Of a DNA stretch of 64,000 bases, positions 7,251 through 17,026 are shown one piece after another. The DNA is from Ruminococcus sp. (lineage in GTDB: Bacteria; Bacillota; Clostridia; Oscillospirales; Ruminococcaceae). The notes under the pieces were generated by a model. It did no database searches and was not told the origin of the DNA. It saw only the letters and a list, made by a program, of their open reading frames with translations. Where the stretch lies: positions 115,516-179,515 of the forward strand of contig NZ_JAEFAJ010000002.1 of NCBI RefSeq assembly GCF_016287535.1, read 5' to 3'. The stretch's first letter is position 1. Each line of letters opens with the position of its first letter. Both the position numbers and the translations under genes were made by a program.

Positions 7251-8512
7251 TGGCAGGAAATGAAATTGCGATAGAAGTCAAAGACGTGACCAAGAGCTTC
7301 AAGGTATATCTTGACAAGGGTTCACAGTTGAAGGAAAGGCTTCTCTTCTTCAAAAGGAACAAATATGAGGAGCGAAAGGTGCTCAGAGGGATCAGCTTTA
7401 AGGTGAACAAGGGCGAGGCTATCGGTCTTATCGGCAGGAACGGCTGCGGAAAGAGCACGACCCTGAAACTGCTGACAAGGATAATGTATCCCGATTCGGG
7501 AACTATAAAGATGAACGGTAGAGTATCGAGCCTTATCGAGCTCGGAGCAGGCTTTCACCCGGATATGAGCGGCAGGGAGAACATCTACACCAACGCTTCC
7601 ATATTCGGACTTACCAGAAAAGAAATTGACGCGAGATTACAGGATATAATCGACTTCTCGGAGCTCGCAAGCTTTATAGACAATCCTGTCCGCACCTATT
7701 CATCGGGAATGTATATGCGCCTTGCCTTTTCCGTAGCAATAAATGTTGACGCTGATATACTCCTCATTGATGAGATACTTGCGGTTGGCGACGCCAATTT
7801 TCAGGCGAAATGCTTTGCCAAGCTCAAAGAGATAAAGGCTCAGGGAGCGACAATAGTTATAGTTTCACATTCACTCGGTCAGATAGAGCAGATATGCGAC
7901 CGCTCGATATGGATATACGACGGCCTTATTCGCGCTGAGGGCGACCCAAAAGAAGTAGACCTTGAATACCTTGACTTCATGAGCCGTGAGATGCAGAAGA
8001 ACATGAACAGCGGCAATGTAACGGGTGCCTGTGAGACAGAACGTCACGGCAACGGCAATGCGCGTATCGAAAAGGTATCATCTTTCAGTGCCGAAGGAGA
8101 AGAACAGTCTGTTTTCCGCACGGGCGACAGGATAGTTTTCAGGATAGGCTACAGCGTGAAGAAAAAGGTGGAGGACGCTGTTTTCGGACTAGGCGTATTC
8201 AACAGCAAGGGCATATCCTGCTACGGCACCAATACGAGGATAGACCGCTTTGATATATTTGACATTTCAAAGGACGGAACAGTAGAGATAGTTCTGGAAG
8301 ACGTACCTCTTCTTCCTGATGTGTATACCCTTGATTTTACAATAGAATGCGGCGACGGAATACCTGTTGATTACTGCCGCCATATATACAAGATAGAGAT
8401 ACTGTCGAGCGTCGGAGATGTGGGTGTCGCAAGGATAAAACACAGCTTCGGGCTTGACGATAATACAGACTGGAAAAAAAGTAACCGAAAGGACACGGAA
8501 AATGGACAATAG
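7250..8512 (+). CDS. Polysaccharide ABC transporter ATPase with C-terminal cargo domain (Wzt type)
   Basis: Encodes 420 residues. Residues 1 to about 240 form the nucleotide-binding domain with Walker A GRNGCGKST, signature YSSGMYMRLAFS and Walker B ILLIDEILAVGD. The signature loop SSGM replaces LSGGQ, as is usual in Wzt/TagH proteins. Residues from about 270 to the end form a beta-rich domain like the Wzt C-terminal domain, which in O9a-type exporters recognises the modified end of the glycan. Its presence suggests that export is coupled to a specific chain terminus. The 3' end overlaps the next gene by 11 bases. Confidence 0.94.
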   Translation: MAGNEIAIEVKDVTKSFKVYLDKGSQLKERLLFFKRNKYEERKVLRGISFKVNKGEAIGLIGRNGCGKSTTLKLLTRIMYPDSGTIKMNGRVSSLIELGAGFHPDMSGRENIYTNASIFGLTRKEIDARLQDIIDFSELASFIDNPVRTYSSGMYMRLAFSVAINVDADILLIDEILAVGDANFQAKCFAKLKEIKAQGATIVIVSHSLGQIEQICDRSIWIYDGLIRAEGDPKEVDLEYLDFMSREMQKNMNSGNVTGACETERHGNGNARIEKVSSFSAEGEEQSVFRTGDRIVFRIGYSVKKKVEDAVFGLGVFNSKGISCYGTNTRIDRFDIFDISKDGTVEIVLEDVPLLPDVYTLDFTIECGDGIPVDYCRHIYKIEILSSVGDVGVARIKHSFGLDDNTDWKKSNRKDTENGQ

Positions 8513-8954
8513 TATAAATATAGAGCAGATAATGGCTGACATAAGAAGGGAGATAAAGGAAAAAGGACTTACTTCGGATATGCTCAGCTTTGATGATATT
8601 CCCTATAAGAAGACCGCTCAGGGCGGCTCTCCCGCGGAAGCCATAGACTATGTTACTTCTCACTACTATGTGCAGCCATATCAGGAGTTCAAGGGCAATC
8701 CCGTGAAGGTATTCTTCAAGAAGGCTCTGCGCAAGATAATGAGATTCTATGTGGATCCTATAGTTATGGAGCAGAACGACTTCAACGCCAACACTGCCAT
8801 AGCCGTAAAAGCAATATCAGAGGACAAGTCAAAGGATATGTGCAACAGGGTCGAGACCCTTGAAATAGTAAACAAAGAGCTTGCAAAGCGCCTTGAAAAG
8901 CTGGAGCGTGAGAACGCGGAGCTCCGCAGCATGATAACAAAGGAGCAGGCATAA
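8502..8954 (+). CDS. Hypothetical coiled-coil protein of the glycan cluster
   Basis: Encodes 151 residues. The start at 8502 (MDNSINIEQIMADIRREI) is preceded by AAAGGACACGG and overlaps the end of the ATPase gene. The first 25 residues form a charged helix (IMADIRREIKEKG) of a type seen at the start of some glycan-cluster proteins. A central part follows (FKKALRKIMRFYVDP), and the last 45 residues are a clear coiled coil (VETLEIVNKELAKRLEKLER..). There is no membrane helix or enzyme motif. It ends on the first base of the next gene's start. It may organise or length-gauge the assembly machinery, but that is speculation. Confidence 0.8.
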   Translation: MDNSINIEQIMADIRREIKEKGLTSDMLSFDDIPYKKTAQGGSPAEAIDYVTSHYYVQPYQEFKGNPVKVFFKKALRKIMRFYVDPIVMEQNDFNANTAIAVKAISEDKSKDMCNRVETLEIVNKELAKRLEKLERENAELRSMITKEQA

Positions 8955-10033
8955 TGCGCGTAGTACAGCTCCTTCCCACCCTCTCATTCGGCGACGCTAT
9001 AGGCAATGACACTATCGCTCTTAAAGGCGTTATCAGCGAGATGGGATATTCCACTGATATATACGCTGAGAATATCGACAAGCGGCTGCCCGGCGGTCTT
9101 GCGAAAAAAGTTGACAAGCTCCGTGATCTGAAAAAGGACGACGTCCTTATATACCACAAGTCTACCGGCACAGACCTTACCTTCAAGCTCGAAAAGTATA
9201 AGTGCCGCAGGATAATGGTGTATCACAATATCACGCCGGCTGAGTTTTTCCGCTCCTACAGCGTACCTGCCACACAGCTCACGGAGCTCGGCTACAAGGG
9301 CGTTGAGTTCCTCAGGGATAAAGTGGACTATGTACTGGCGGTATCGGCGTACAATAAGTCCGAGCTGCTGAAAATGGGTTATACCTGCCCTATAGATATC
9401 AGACCGATACTTATAAAGTTTGATGACTACAGGCAGGCTCCTGATGAAGCTGTGATAAAAAAATACAGCGACGGAAAGAAGAATATTATCTTTGTGGGAC
9501 GTATCGCTCCGAATAAGAAACAGGAAAACGTCATAAGGGCATTTTACAGCTACAAGAAGCTCAATCCGGAATCAAGGCTGATACTTGTTGGCTCTGCCAG
9601 GGGCATGGAAAACTACCGTGACCGTCTTGCGAAGTACGCAAGGGCTCTCGGTATAGGCGATGACGTTGTCTTTCCGGGACATATAAAGTTCAGCGAGATA
9701 CTTGCGTATTATCACCTTGCCGACGCATTCGTGTGCATGAGCGAGCATGAGGGCTTCTGCGTACCGCTGGTGGAAGCGATGTTTTTCGATGTCCCTATAA
9801 TCGCTTATGATACAAGTGCAATATCAGATACCCTCGGCGGCAGCGGAGTGCTCCTTGACAGCAATGACCCCGTATACGCGGCGGCTGTTATGGACAGGGT
9901 GCTCACGGACGACAAGCTCCGGGAGAGTATAATCGCAGGTCAGCGCAGACGTCTTGAGGACTTCTCCTATGAGAACGTCAGGGCTGTATTCGAGAGGGAG
10001 CTCAGGGACTTCATAGACGGCAGAAAAGGATAA
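8954..10033 (+). CDS. GT4-family glycosyltransferase
   Basis: Encodes 359 residues of GT-B fold. The C-terminal half has the GT4 pattern: IIFVGRIAPNKKQENVIRAF, then SEHEGFCVPLVEAMFFDVPI with the EX7E pair that binds the nucleotide-sugar donor. The N-terminal acceptor domain is less conserved (QLLPTLSFGDAIGND). It has no membrane helix and is expected to work at the cytosolic face of the membrane. Its ATG overlaps the preceding stop (TAATG). It is retaining by family; sugar and linkage cannot be told. Confidence 0.93.
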   Translation: MRVVQLLPTLSFGDAIGNDTIALKGVISEMGYSTDIYAENIDKRLPGGLAKKVDKLRDLKKDDVLIYHKSTGTDLTFKLEKYKCRRIMVYHNITPAEFFRSYSVPATQLTELGYKGVEFLRDKVDYVLAVSAYNKSELLKMGYTCPIDIRPILIKFDDYRQAPDEAVIKKYSDGKKNIIFVGRIAPNKKQENVIRAFYSYKKLNPESRLILVGSARGMENYRDRLAKYARALGIGDDVVFPGHIKFSEILAYYHLADAFVCMSEHEGFCVPLVEAMFFDVPIIAYDTSAISDTLGGSGVLLDSNDPVYAAAVMDRVLTDDKLRESIIAGQRRRLEDFSYENVRAVFERELRDFIDGRKG

Positions 10034-10037
10034 GGAA

Positions 10038-11237
10038 ATGAAAAAAATAGGATTTGTTATCCCGTGGTACAGCGAGAAGATACCCGGCGGAGCCGAAATG
10101 GAGCTCCGCGGTCTCACCACGCATCTTCACGAGGCAGGAGTGGAAGTGGAAATGCTCAGCACCTGCGTGAAGGAGTTCTCCGCTGACTGGAACGAGAACT
10201 ATTTCAGTGCGGGTACTGATAATGTACACGGGTTCAATATAAGGCGCTTCAAGGTAAGGAAGCGCGATACAGGAGCGTTTGACGCAGTGAACGCAAGGCT
10301 GATGAAGGGACTTCCTGTTTCCGCTGACGATCAGAACACATATGTTGAGGAAATGGTGAACAGTCCCGACCTCTGCGAGTATATAAGGACTCACAGTGAC
10401 GAGTACAGCCTCTTTGTGTTCATACCCTATATGTTCGGCACGACATATCATGGCTTGCAGGTATGCCCTGAAAAATCGGTGCTGATACCCTGCTTCCATG
10501 ACGAGCCCTATGTGTATATGGACGTATTCAAACCGGTCTTCGAGAACATCGGCGGTATAATATACCACGCAAAGCCTGAGTACGAGCTGGCAAACCGGGT
10601 CTTCGACATGAGCCGCGTAAAGCAGGGCTGTCTCGGCGAGGGAGTATATACGGACCTTACCGGAGACGCTGCGGCTTTCCGGAGCAAATTCGGCATAGAC
10701 AGTCCCTTTGTGATATACGCAGGAAGGAAGGACGAGGGCAAGAATGTCCATACCCTTGTCAGGTACTATTCCGAGTACGTGAAGCGCCATGACACCGACC
10801 TGAAGCTGATACTCATAGGCGGCGGAAATATAGAGCTTCCTGACGGACTTGTAAAGCAGAAGAGGATAATCGACCTCGGCTTCATAGACCTGCAGGACAA
10901 GTACAACGCTCAGGCAGCGGCGGAATTCCTCTGTCAGCCCTCTACCAACGAGAGCTTCTCCCTTGTTATCATGGAGAGCTGGCTGTGTGGACGTCCGGTG
11001 CTCGTAAACAGCGACTGCGCTGTAACGAGAAATTTCGCCTCAGAGTCCAACGGCGGGCTTTACTTCGGGGACTATTTTGAGTTCGAGGGCTGCACCGACT
11101 GGTTCCTGAGCAATAAGGAGAAAGCAGCGCAGATGGGCGAAAACGGCAGGAACTACGTCCGCAGCAATTTTGCGTGGGACGTTATCGTGGATAAATACAT
11201 GAAGTTTTTCAGAGAAGTGAGCGGAGATAAGGAATAA
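10038..11237 (+). CDS. GT4-family glycosyltransferase (tandem paralog A)
   Basis: Encodes 399 residues of GT-B fold. The N-terminus IGFVIPWYSEKIPGGAEMEL has the glycine-rich acceptor loop. The donor-binding part includes FVIYAGRKDEGKNVHTLVRY and STNESFSLVIMESWLCGRPV. A block around PCFHDEPYVYM is shared with the next gene's PTAHEEPYIHF, and the two proteins align over their whole length, so they are tandem paralogs. It lies 4 bases after the preceding gene and overlaps the next start. Confidence 0.92.
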   Translation: MKKIGFVIPWYSEKIPGGAEMELRGLTTHLHEAGVEVEMLSTCVKEFSADWNENYFSAGTDNVHGFNIRRFKVRKRDTGAFDAVNARLMKGLPVSADDQNTYVEEMVNSPDLCEYIRTHSDEYSLFVFIPYMFGTTYHGLQVCPEKSVLIPCFHDEPYVYMDVFKPVFENIGGIIYHAKPEYELANRVFDMSRVKQGCLGEGVYTDLTGDAAAFRSKFGIDSPFVIYAGRKDEGKNVHTLVRYYSEYVKRHDTDLKLILIGGGNIELPDGLVKQKRIIDLGFIDLQDKYNAQAAAEFLCQPSTNESFSLVIMESWLCGRPVLVNSDCAVTRNFASESNGGLYFGDYFEFEGCTDWFLSNKEKAAQMGENGRNYVRSNFAWDVIVDKYMKFFREVSGDKE

Positions 11238-12415
11238 TGAAAAGGATAGCTCTTGTCAATCAGAGATACGGACTTGAAGTCAACGGCGGCTCGGAGTATT
11301 ACACCCGTCTCATCGCCGAAAGGCTCGCAGGCAGCTTTGATGTGGACGTGATTACAACAAAGGCACTTGAATACACCACATGGGAGAATCACTACAAGGC
11401 TGACGAGGAGGAGATAAACGGAGTAAGGGTTCTCCGTTTCCCGGTGGCAAAGCCCCGCGCAAAGGACTTCAACGACTATAACGGGAAGTACCTGCGCTCC
11501 GGAAATTACAGCACTGAGGCTGAAAAGATATGGTTCGAGAAGCAGGGTCCCTATTCTCCTGCGGCGATAGACTATATCCGCGAAAACAAGGACAGATATG
11601 ATGTTTTCATATTCGTTACCTATCTCTATTACCTTACTGTTGCGGGACTTCCTGAGGTGGCTGACAAAGCGGTGCTTATTCCCACAGCCCATGAGGAGCC
11701 CTATATACACTTCAAAACATTTGAGAAGCTTTTTACTCTCCCGAAGGCCTTCGTGTTCCTCACTGACGAGGAAAAGGCGCTTGTACAGGGACTCTTTGAC
11801 TGCAGGGATATACCCTGCCGGGTAATGGGCACGGGCGTTGAAGTGCCCTGTGAGCCTGATGAAGCGGCTTTCCGAAGCAAGTTCGGCATCGAGGGCGATT
11901 ATCTTATATATGTGGGACGTATCGACGAGGGCAAGAACTGCCCTGCGATGTTCAGATACTTTCTCGAATACAAAAAGCGCCGTCCCGACAGCGGTCTGAA
12001 GCTGGTGCTCATGGGAAAACCGGTATGCGATATACCCTCCCATAAGGATATCATCAGCCTCGGCTTTGTCAGCGAGGAGGACAAGTTCAGCGGCATAGCA
12101 GGAGCAAAGTGCCTGTGGCTGCCGTCGAATTTCGAGAGCCTTTCGATATCGGTGCTGGAAGCAATGACGCTGTCTGTTCCCGTTATAGTGAACGGCGTGT
12201 GCGAGGTGCTGAAAGGACACTGCATAAAGAGCAACGGCGGTCTTTATTATACTGATTATTTTGAGCTGGAAGGCATATTAGACTATATCTTCTCTCACGG
12301 CAGGGAGTACGGTATCATGCGGCAGAACGCGGGAGAATATGTTGACAGGAACTATCGCTGGGAGGTCATAATGAAAAGCTTCAGCGAAATGATAAACGAT
12401 ATCTGTAAGGAGTGA
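11237..12415 (+). CDS. GT4-family glycosyltransferase (tandem paralog B)
   Basis: Encodes 392 residues with GT-B fold, paralogous to the gene before it. Acceptor loop LVNQRYGLEVNGGSEYYTRL; donor site YLIYVGRIDEGKNCPAMFRY and NFESLSISVLEAMTLSVPV. ATG overlaps the previous stop. Two such enzymes side by side suggest alternate additions of related residues in a repeat unit, which is inference. Confidence 0.92.
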   Translation: MKRIALVNQRYGLEVNGGSEYYTRLIAERLAGSFDVDVITTKALEYTTWENHYKADEEEINGVRVLRFPVAKPRAKDFNDYNGKYLRSGNYSTEAEKIWFEKQGPYSPAAIDYIRENKDRYDVFIFVTYLYYLTVAGLPEVADKAVLIPTAHEEPYIHFKTFEKLFTLPKAFVFLTDEEKALVQGLFDCRDIPCRVMGTGVEVPCEPDEAAFRSKFGIEGDYLIYVGRIDEGKNCPAMFRYFLEYKKRRPDSGLKLVLMGKPVCDIPSHKDIISLGFVSEEDKFSGIAGAKCLWLPSNFESLSISVLEAMTLSVPVIVNGVCEVLKGHCIKSNGGLYYTDYFELEGILDYIFSHGREYGIMRQNAGEYVDRNYRWEVIMKSFSEMINDICKE

Positions 12416-12424
12416 GCATAAGAA

Positions 12425-14896
12425 ATGATATTTGCGGCAGTCTGCTTTGCGGGAGTGGTCTTCTCCGTGCTTGGCGCTGTGATATGGTTCAGGAAAAAGA
12501 ATATAATAGAAGGTGCGGTACTTGGTGTGATAATGTGGTTCTTTGCGCATATATTCGCAAGTATGGGACTTTTTCTGATCGACAGGTATACTGTGTTCCG
12601 CGCAGGCTGCGGAGCAGCCGTACTGAGCGCGGCAGCACTGGCTGCGGCGCTTTTCGCGCGAAGGAGCAAGCCCTTCCGCTGGCGGCACATATGGAAACAT
12701 GATTTCTCACTGAAGGATATGCTTATACCTGTGATAGTATGCGTTCTCGCTGTGCCGTTCGTAATGCGGAAAAACGAGTTTTTCGGCATGGGACAGGATC
12801 AGGGCGTATACCAGACTCAGGCGATATACTTCATCAATGGCGATACAAAGCGTCAGAAAGAGCTTTCGGAGTATGACGAGCTGGAGACCGACGAGGAACG
12901 TGAGTTTTTCGAGAGCACTGTAAAGGGCTCTCTCGGCGGATACGACATACCTGCGGAAGATTATCCCGATACTGTCTATGACAGGACACGCGGACCTGTT
13001 TCGGGAATAATACACGGTATCCCTACATACTCGGCATTGCTTGCCATGTGGGGAAAGGTATTCGGTATATCAAATATGCAGGGCTTTGAGACAATACTTT
13101 ATATATGCCTTATCTTCCTGGTATATTTCATATGCTGCAACCTCAGACTTAAAAAGACTGCGTCTGCCTGCGCCTGCGCGGCGACTGCGTTTGCTCCCAT
13201 AGTGATATGGGTGGCAAAATCATCACTTACCGAGATACTTCTCTCACTTGTGCCGGCGGTATTCCTTTACCTTATAACCGATGAGGACGATCCTGCGAAC
13301 AGGAGCCTTTCCATAATACCGATTCTTGTATTTGGCTGCTATCATGTATCGTTCTATACAATGCTGCCGATGTTCGTGCTGATATACGGCGGAATGTACT
13401 TCTTCACCCGTGAGAGCAGATATGCTGTGCTGATGCCGGCAACAGTGGCGTTTTATGCGGTGAGCTATTTCATGATGAGGCATATACAGCCGTTCTATAC
13501 TATGAACAACTACAGATCGGTATTTGTCGGCGGACTGAACGTGAACAATATCACGGCGGCGGTAGCGGCGGCGTCTGTTGTATTGCTTACAGCTGTCATC
13601 GTGTTTGCGGTCATCGTTAAAAGGCGCACGAAAAAGGATTTCAGCGCTGTCAGGTTCGCAAGGAACGCGGCGGCTTCAAATGGTTTCATACTGCTGCTCA
13701 GACTGATGCTCATACTTCCCTGTGTGTACATAATTGCAAGAGCTCTTATAAAATACCGCAGCTGGGGCGCCATGAACCATGTCGCTCTGCTTGGATTCGC
13801 TGGAAATGCGGGACTTATACTCATGCCTCTCGGTATAATCTTCGCAGTGGCATATATCAGGTACTTTGCGGAAAAGCCGTCAAGGCTCGTGATTTTCCTC
13901 ATGTTCTTCTACTGTATACTGGTATATTCCTCGTTCCTGAGATATGAGATACAGTATTATTACTACTATGGCAGATATCTTGCACCGTTCATTTCGGTCG
14001 CTGTGATATTCGCGGCCGCGGCTCTGGACAGAGCCGGTGGAAAGCTGCTCATACCGGTGACAGCTGCCGGACTTCTCTATGTTGCACGTTTTGACGCATA
14101 CCTTATGATAAATGTCGATGACAGCCGCATTGAATGGGATGTCATGGAGGATCTTGCCGACTTTATCGGCGAGGACGACTGCGTGGTCATATCTTCTGAT
14201 TACGCTTCAAAGCTGTGGCTGGCAGTGAGGAGCATGACGGGCGCAAAGGTCATACCAGAGGACAGGAACGACAGCGGACAGCTTGACAGACTTGCCGAAA
14301 GATACGGCAGAGTAAGTGTGCTCACGGCAGATGTGCTTGACGAGGAGATATTCTCCAACGTGTATTCAAACAAGATACATCACTGCGAGGACGATCTCAA
14401 CAATACCGGCAGGATAGTGCCGTTTTCAAAGAGCTTCTGGAAGATAGACGACGATATCCGTCTGTATTCCTATGACAGAAGCAGATATGTCTATACCGCA
14501 AAGGGTGACTACACACGCCTGAGCGGGGTTTCAAATCTTGAGCCCACGTTATTATGCTGGACCGACAGTGAGGACGCACAGATAAAGTGCGGCTTCCCTG
14601 CGAAGGATTACGATGTTACCCTTGAATTCGGCGATAAGCTCCCCCTTGATAAGATAGGCATTGACAAGGCGGAGGTCACTCTCCTGCTCAACGGCAGGGA
14701 GATAGGGACTCAGGCTATAACTCCCGAAAACAACGGAGAACCGCTGCATTTCAGTCTGAAAAAGGAACTTGTTAATGACGGGGAGAATATACTTTATATC
14801 AGCAGTCCGCTGTGGAAAGCGGCGCTTGCAAATCCTGCCGACGGCAGAACTCTGGGAATACCCTTCAGGGCGGTGCGGTTTGAAGCTGCTCAATAA
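12425..14896 (+). CDS. Large polytopic membrane protein, GT-C glycosyltransferase-like
   Basis: Encodes 823 residues. About 12 hydrophobic helices fill residues 1-570 and a soluble domain of about 250 residues ends the protein, probably outside the cell. The loop after the third or fourth helix reads GMGQDQGVYQTQAIYF, which resembles the acidic first-loop motif of GT-C enzymes (GT39-like), where an Asp/Glu pair helps catalysis with a polyprenyl-phosphate sugar donor. A run of Tyr (EIQYYYYYGRYLAPF) follows the last helices. The adjacent GT2 gene could make such a lipid-linked donor. No exact family is recognised. Confidence 0.8.
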   Translation: MIFAAVCFAGVVFSVLGAVIWFRKKNIIEGAVLGVIMWFFAHIFASMGLFLIDRYTVFRAGCGAAVLSAAALAAALFARRSKPFRWRHIWKHDFSLKDMLIPVIVCVLAVPFVMRKNEFFGMGQDQGVYQTQAIYFINGDTKRQKELSEYDELETDEEREFFESTVKGSLGGYDIPAEDYPDTVYDRTRGPVSGIIHGIPTYSALLAMWGKVFGISNMQGFETILYICLIFLVYFICCNLRLKKTASACACAATAFAPIVIWVAKSSLTEILLSLVPAVFLYLITDEDDPANRSLSIIPILVFGCYHVSFYTMLPMFVLIYGGMYFFTRESRYAVLMPATVAFYAVSYFMMRHIQPFYTMNNYRSVFVGGLNVNNITAAVAAASVVLLTAVIVFAVIVKRRTKKDFSAVRFARNAAASNGFILLLRLMLILPCVYIIARALIKYRSWGAMNHVALLGFAGNAGLILMPLGIIFAVAYIRYFAEKPSRLVIFLMFFYCILVYSSFLRYEIQYYYYYGRYLAPFISVAVIFAAAALDRAGGKLLIPVTAAGLLYVARFDAYLMINVDDSRIEWDVMEDLADFIGEDDCVVISSDYASKLWLAVRSMTGAKVIPEDRNDSGQLDRLAERYGRVSVLTADVLDEEIFSNVYSNKIHHCEDDLNNTGRIVPFSKSFWKIDDDIRLYSYDRSRYVYTAKGDYTRLSGVSNLEPTLLCWTDSEDAQIKCGFPAKDYDVTLEFGDKLPLDKIGIDKAEVTLLLNGREIGTQAITPENNGEPLHFSLKKELVNDGENILYISSPLWKAALANPADGRTLGIPFRAVRFEAAQ

Positions 14897-14913
14897 CGAA
14901 AGGAAAGATCACA

Positions 14914-15882
14914 ATGAAGCTGATAATACAGATACCATGCTATAACGAGGAGGAGACCCTTGAACTGGCATACAACGACCTGCCGCATCATATAGACGGT
15001 ATCGACACTATAGAGTACCTTATCATAAACGACGGAAGCAGGGACAATACCGTCGCCCGCGCCCGTGAACTGGGATTCCATCATATCGTTTCCTTCAAGC
15101 GCAACAAGGGGCTTGCCAAGGGATTTATGGCGGGTATAGACGCCTGCCTGCACCTCGGAGCTGATATAATCGTGAATACCGACGCCGACAATCAGTATTG
15201 CGGAGCGGATATCGAAAAGATAGTCCGTCCCATACTTGACGAAAAGGCGGATATAGTCATAGGCGAGCGCCCTATCGACAAGACCGAGCATTTCTCATGG
15301 AAAAAGAAGAAGTTCCAGCATATCGGAAGCTGGGTGGTACGGGTTGCCTCAGGTACTGATATCCCCGACGCACCAAGCGGTTTCAGAGCATATTCCCGTG
15401 AGGCTGCGCTGAGGCTCAATGTTGTCAACGAGTACACTTATACCCTTGAAACTATCATACAGGCAGGCAATAACAAGACTGCCATGACCTCTGTTCCAAT
15501 AAGGACTAATCCGGAGACAAGACCTTCCCGCCTTTTTTCAAGTATGTGGCGGTATATGAAGCGCTCATCCACTGTTATCACACGTTCATTCGTTATGTAC
15601 AAGCCTCTGAAGTTCTTCATGACTATCGGCTTTGTGCTTCTTCTCTTCGGAGCTGTGCTGGGAATAAGATTCCTTGTGCTCATGGCAATGGGTGAGGGCG
15701 GCGGACATATACAGTCCCTTATCCTTACCGCTATACTCGTTATGATGGGCTTCCAGACCATGACCATAGGACTTCTCGGAGATACCATATCCGCAAACAG
15801 GAAGCTCCTTGAGGACGTGCAGTACAGAGTGAGAAAGATGGAATGCGGCAGGAGCGACGAGGAAATAAAGAATGAAAAATAA
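14914..15882 (+). CDS. GT2 glycosyltransferase, DPM1/GtrB-like, membrane-anchored
   Basis: Encodes 322 residues. The GT-A domain starts at residue 3 (IIQIPCYNEEETLELAY) and has YLIINDGSRDNT, NTDADNQY as the DXD region, and the acceptor block PSGFRAYSR. Two C-terminal membrane helices (residues about 230-250 and 265-290) match polyprenyl-phosphate glycosyltransferases such as DPM1 and GtrB. It would move a sugar from a nucleotide to a lipid carrier, feeding the GT-C-like protein encoded just upstream. It overlaps the next gene by 11 bases. Confidence 0.92.
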   Translation: MKLIIQIPCYNEEETLELAYNDLPHHIDGIDTIEYLIINDGSRDNTVARARELGFHHIVSFKRNKGLAKGFMAGIDACLHLGADIIVNTDADNQYCGADIEKIVRPILDEKADIVIGERPIDKTEHFSWKKKKFQHIGSWVVRVASGTDIPDAPSGFRAYSREAALRLNVVNEYTYTLETIIQAGNNKTAMTSVPIRTNPETRPSRLFSSMWRYMKRSSTVITRSFVMYKPLKFFMTIGFVLLLFGAVLGIRFLVLMAMGEGGGHIQSLILTAILVMMGFQTMTIGLLGDTISANRKLLEDVQYRVRKMECGRSDEEIKNEK

Positions 15883-17026
15883 AAAGGAAAAGATAGTTAT
15901 GATAGGTCCGGTATTCCCGTACAAGGGCGGCATAGCCCACTATACGGGAGCAATGGTGAAGAATCTTAAAAAGGATTTCGACGTCGAGACCGTATCCTAC
16001 AAAATGCAGTACCCTAAGCTGCTTTTCAGGAACGAGCAGAAGGACTTCGCCAACGACCTGTTCAGGATACCTGAGACAAAGTATCTCATAAACACTGCAA
16101 ATCCGATAAACTGGCTCATATCGGCTTATAAGATAAAAAAGATGAAGCCGGACCGTATAATAATACAGTGGTGGCACCCTTATTTCTCGCCCTGCTACAG
16201 CTGCCTTTCGTTCCTGCTCAGAAGGATACCGAGGATATTTGTCTGCCATAATGTATTCCCCCATGAGCGTTTCCCAATGGACCGCTTTCTTACAAAGCTT
16301 GCGCTGAAAAGGGGTTCGGCATATATAACCCACTCAGAAAAGGAGGCAGCCGACCTGAAGCAGATAACAGCTTCGCCTGTCTGCGAGGCTGCTGTGCACC
16401 CTGTGTATAACGCCTTCAAGATAAAGGATATGACCAAGGAGCAGGCAAAGCAGGAGACAGGTATAGCTCCCGGCAGGAAAATGCTTCTGTTTTTCGGCTT
16501 TATCCGGGAGTACAAGGGACTGCGGCATATCATTAACGCCATGCCGGAGATACTGAAATACGATCCTGATATCGAACTGTGGGTGGTCGGCGAATTCAGG
16601 TGTGAAAAGGAAGAATATCTCGCACTGATAAAGAAGAGCGGAGCTGAGGACAGGATCAGGATAGTTGACGGCTATATCCCCGACAGCGGCATAGAGAAGT
16701 ATTTTGCGGCTGCGGATATAGTGGTGCTGCCCTATGAATCCGCTACACAGAGCGGTATAGTACAGATAGCCTACGGCTTTGAAAAGCCTGTTGTCGCCAC
16801 AAATGTGGGCGGACTCCCTGAGGTCGTTCTTGACGGAAAGACCGGCTATATCGTACCGCCGAAGGATCCCCGCGCTCTTGCAGAGGCTGTATGCCGTTTC
16901 TTCCGTGAGGACAGGGCGGAGGAGTTCGCGGAAAATGTCCGCAAGGAAGCCTACAAGTATTCATGGGACAGAATGAACGAGGTAGTTCAGCGACTTACAG
17001 AAAAGACTGGTGCTCATGAAGGATAA
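15872..17026 (+). CDS. GT4-family glycosyltransferase
   Basis: Encodes 384 residues with GT-B fold. N-terminus MIGPVFPYKGGIAHYTGAMV has the glycine-rich acceptor loop; the C-terminal half has LLFFGFIREYKGLRHIINAM, DIVVLPYESATQSGIVQIAY and KPVVATNVGGLPEVV, all typical of GT4. The start codon at 15872 lies inside the end of the GT2 gene. It is the fourth GT4 of the cluster and is more like mannosyl/galactosyl-transferases with an SGIVQIAY block than the tandem pair. Confidence 0.93.
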   Translation: MKNKKEKIVMIGPVFPYKGGIAHYTGAMVKNLKKDFDVETVSYKMQYPKLLFRNEQKDFANDLFRIPETKYLINTANPINWLISAYKIKKMKPDRIIIQWWHPYFSPCYSCLSFLLRRIPRIFVCHNVFPHERFPMDRFLTKLALKRGSAYITHSEKEAADLKQITASPVCEAAVHPVYNAFKIKDMTKEQAKQETGIAPGRKMLLFFGFIREYKGLRHIINAMPEILKYDPDIELWVVGEFRCEKEEYLALIKKSGAEDRIRIVDGYIPDSGIEKYFAAADIVVLPYESATQSGIVQIAYGFEKPVVATNVGGLPEVVLDGKTGYIVPPKDPRALAEAVCRFFREDRAEEFAENVRKEAYKYSWDRMNEVVQRLTEKTGAHEG

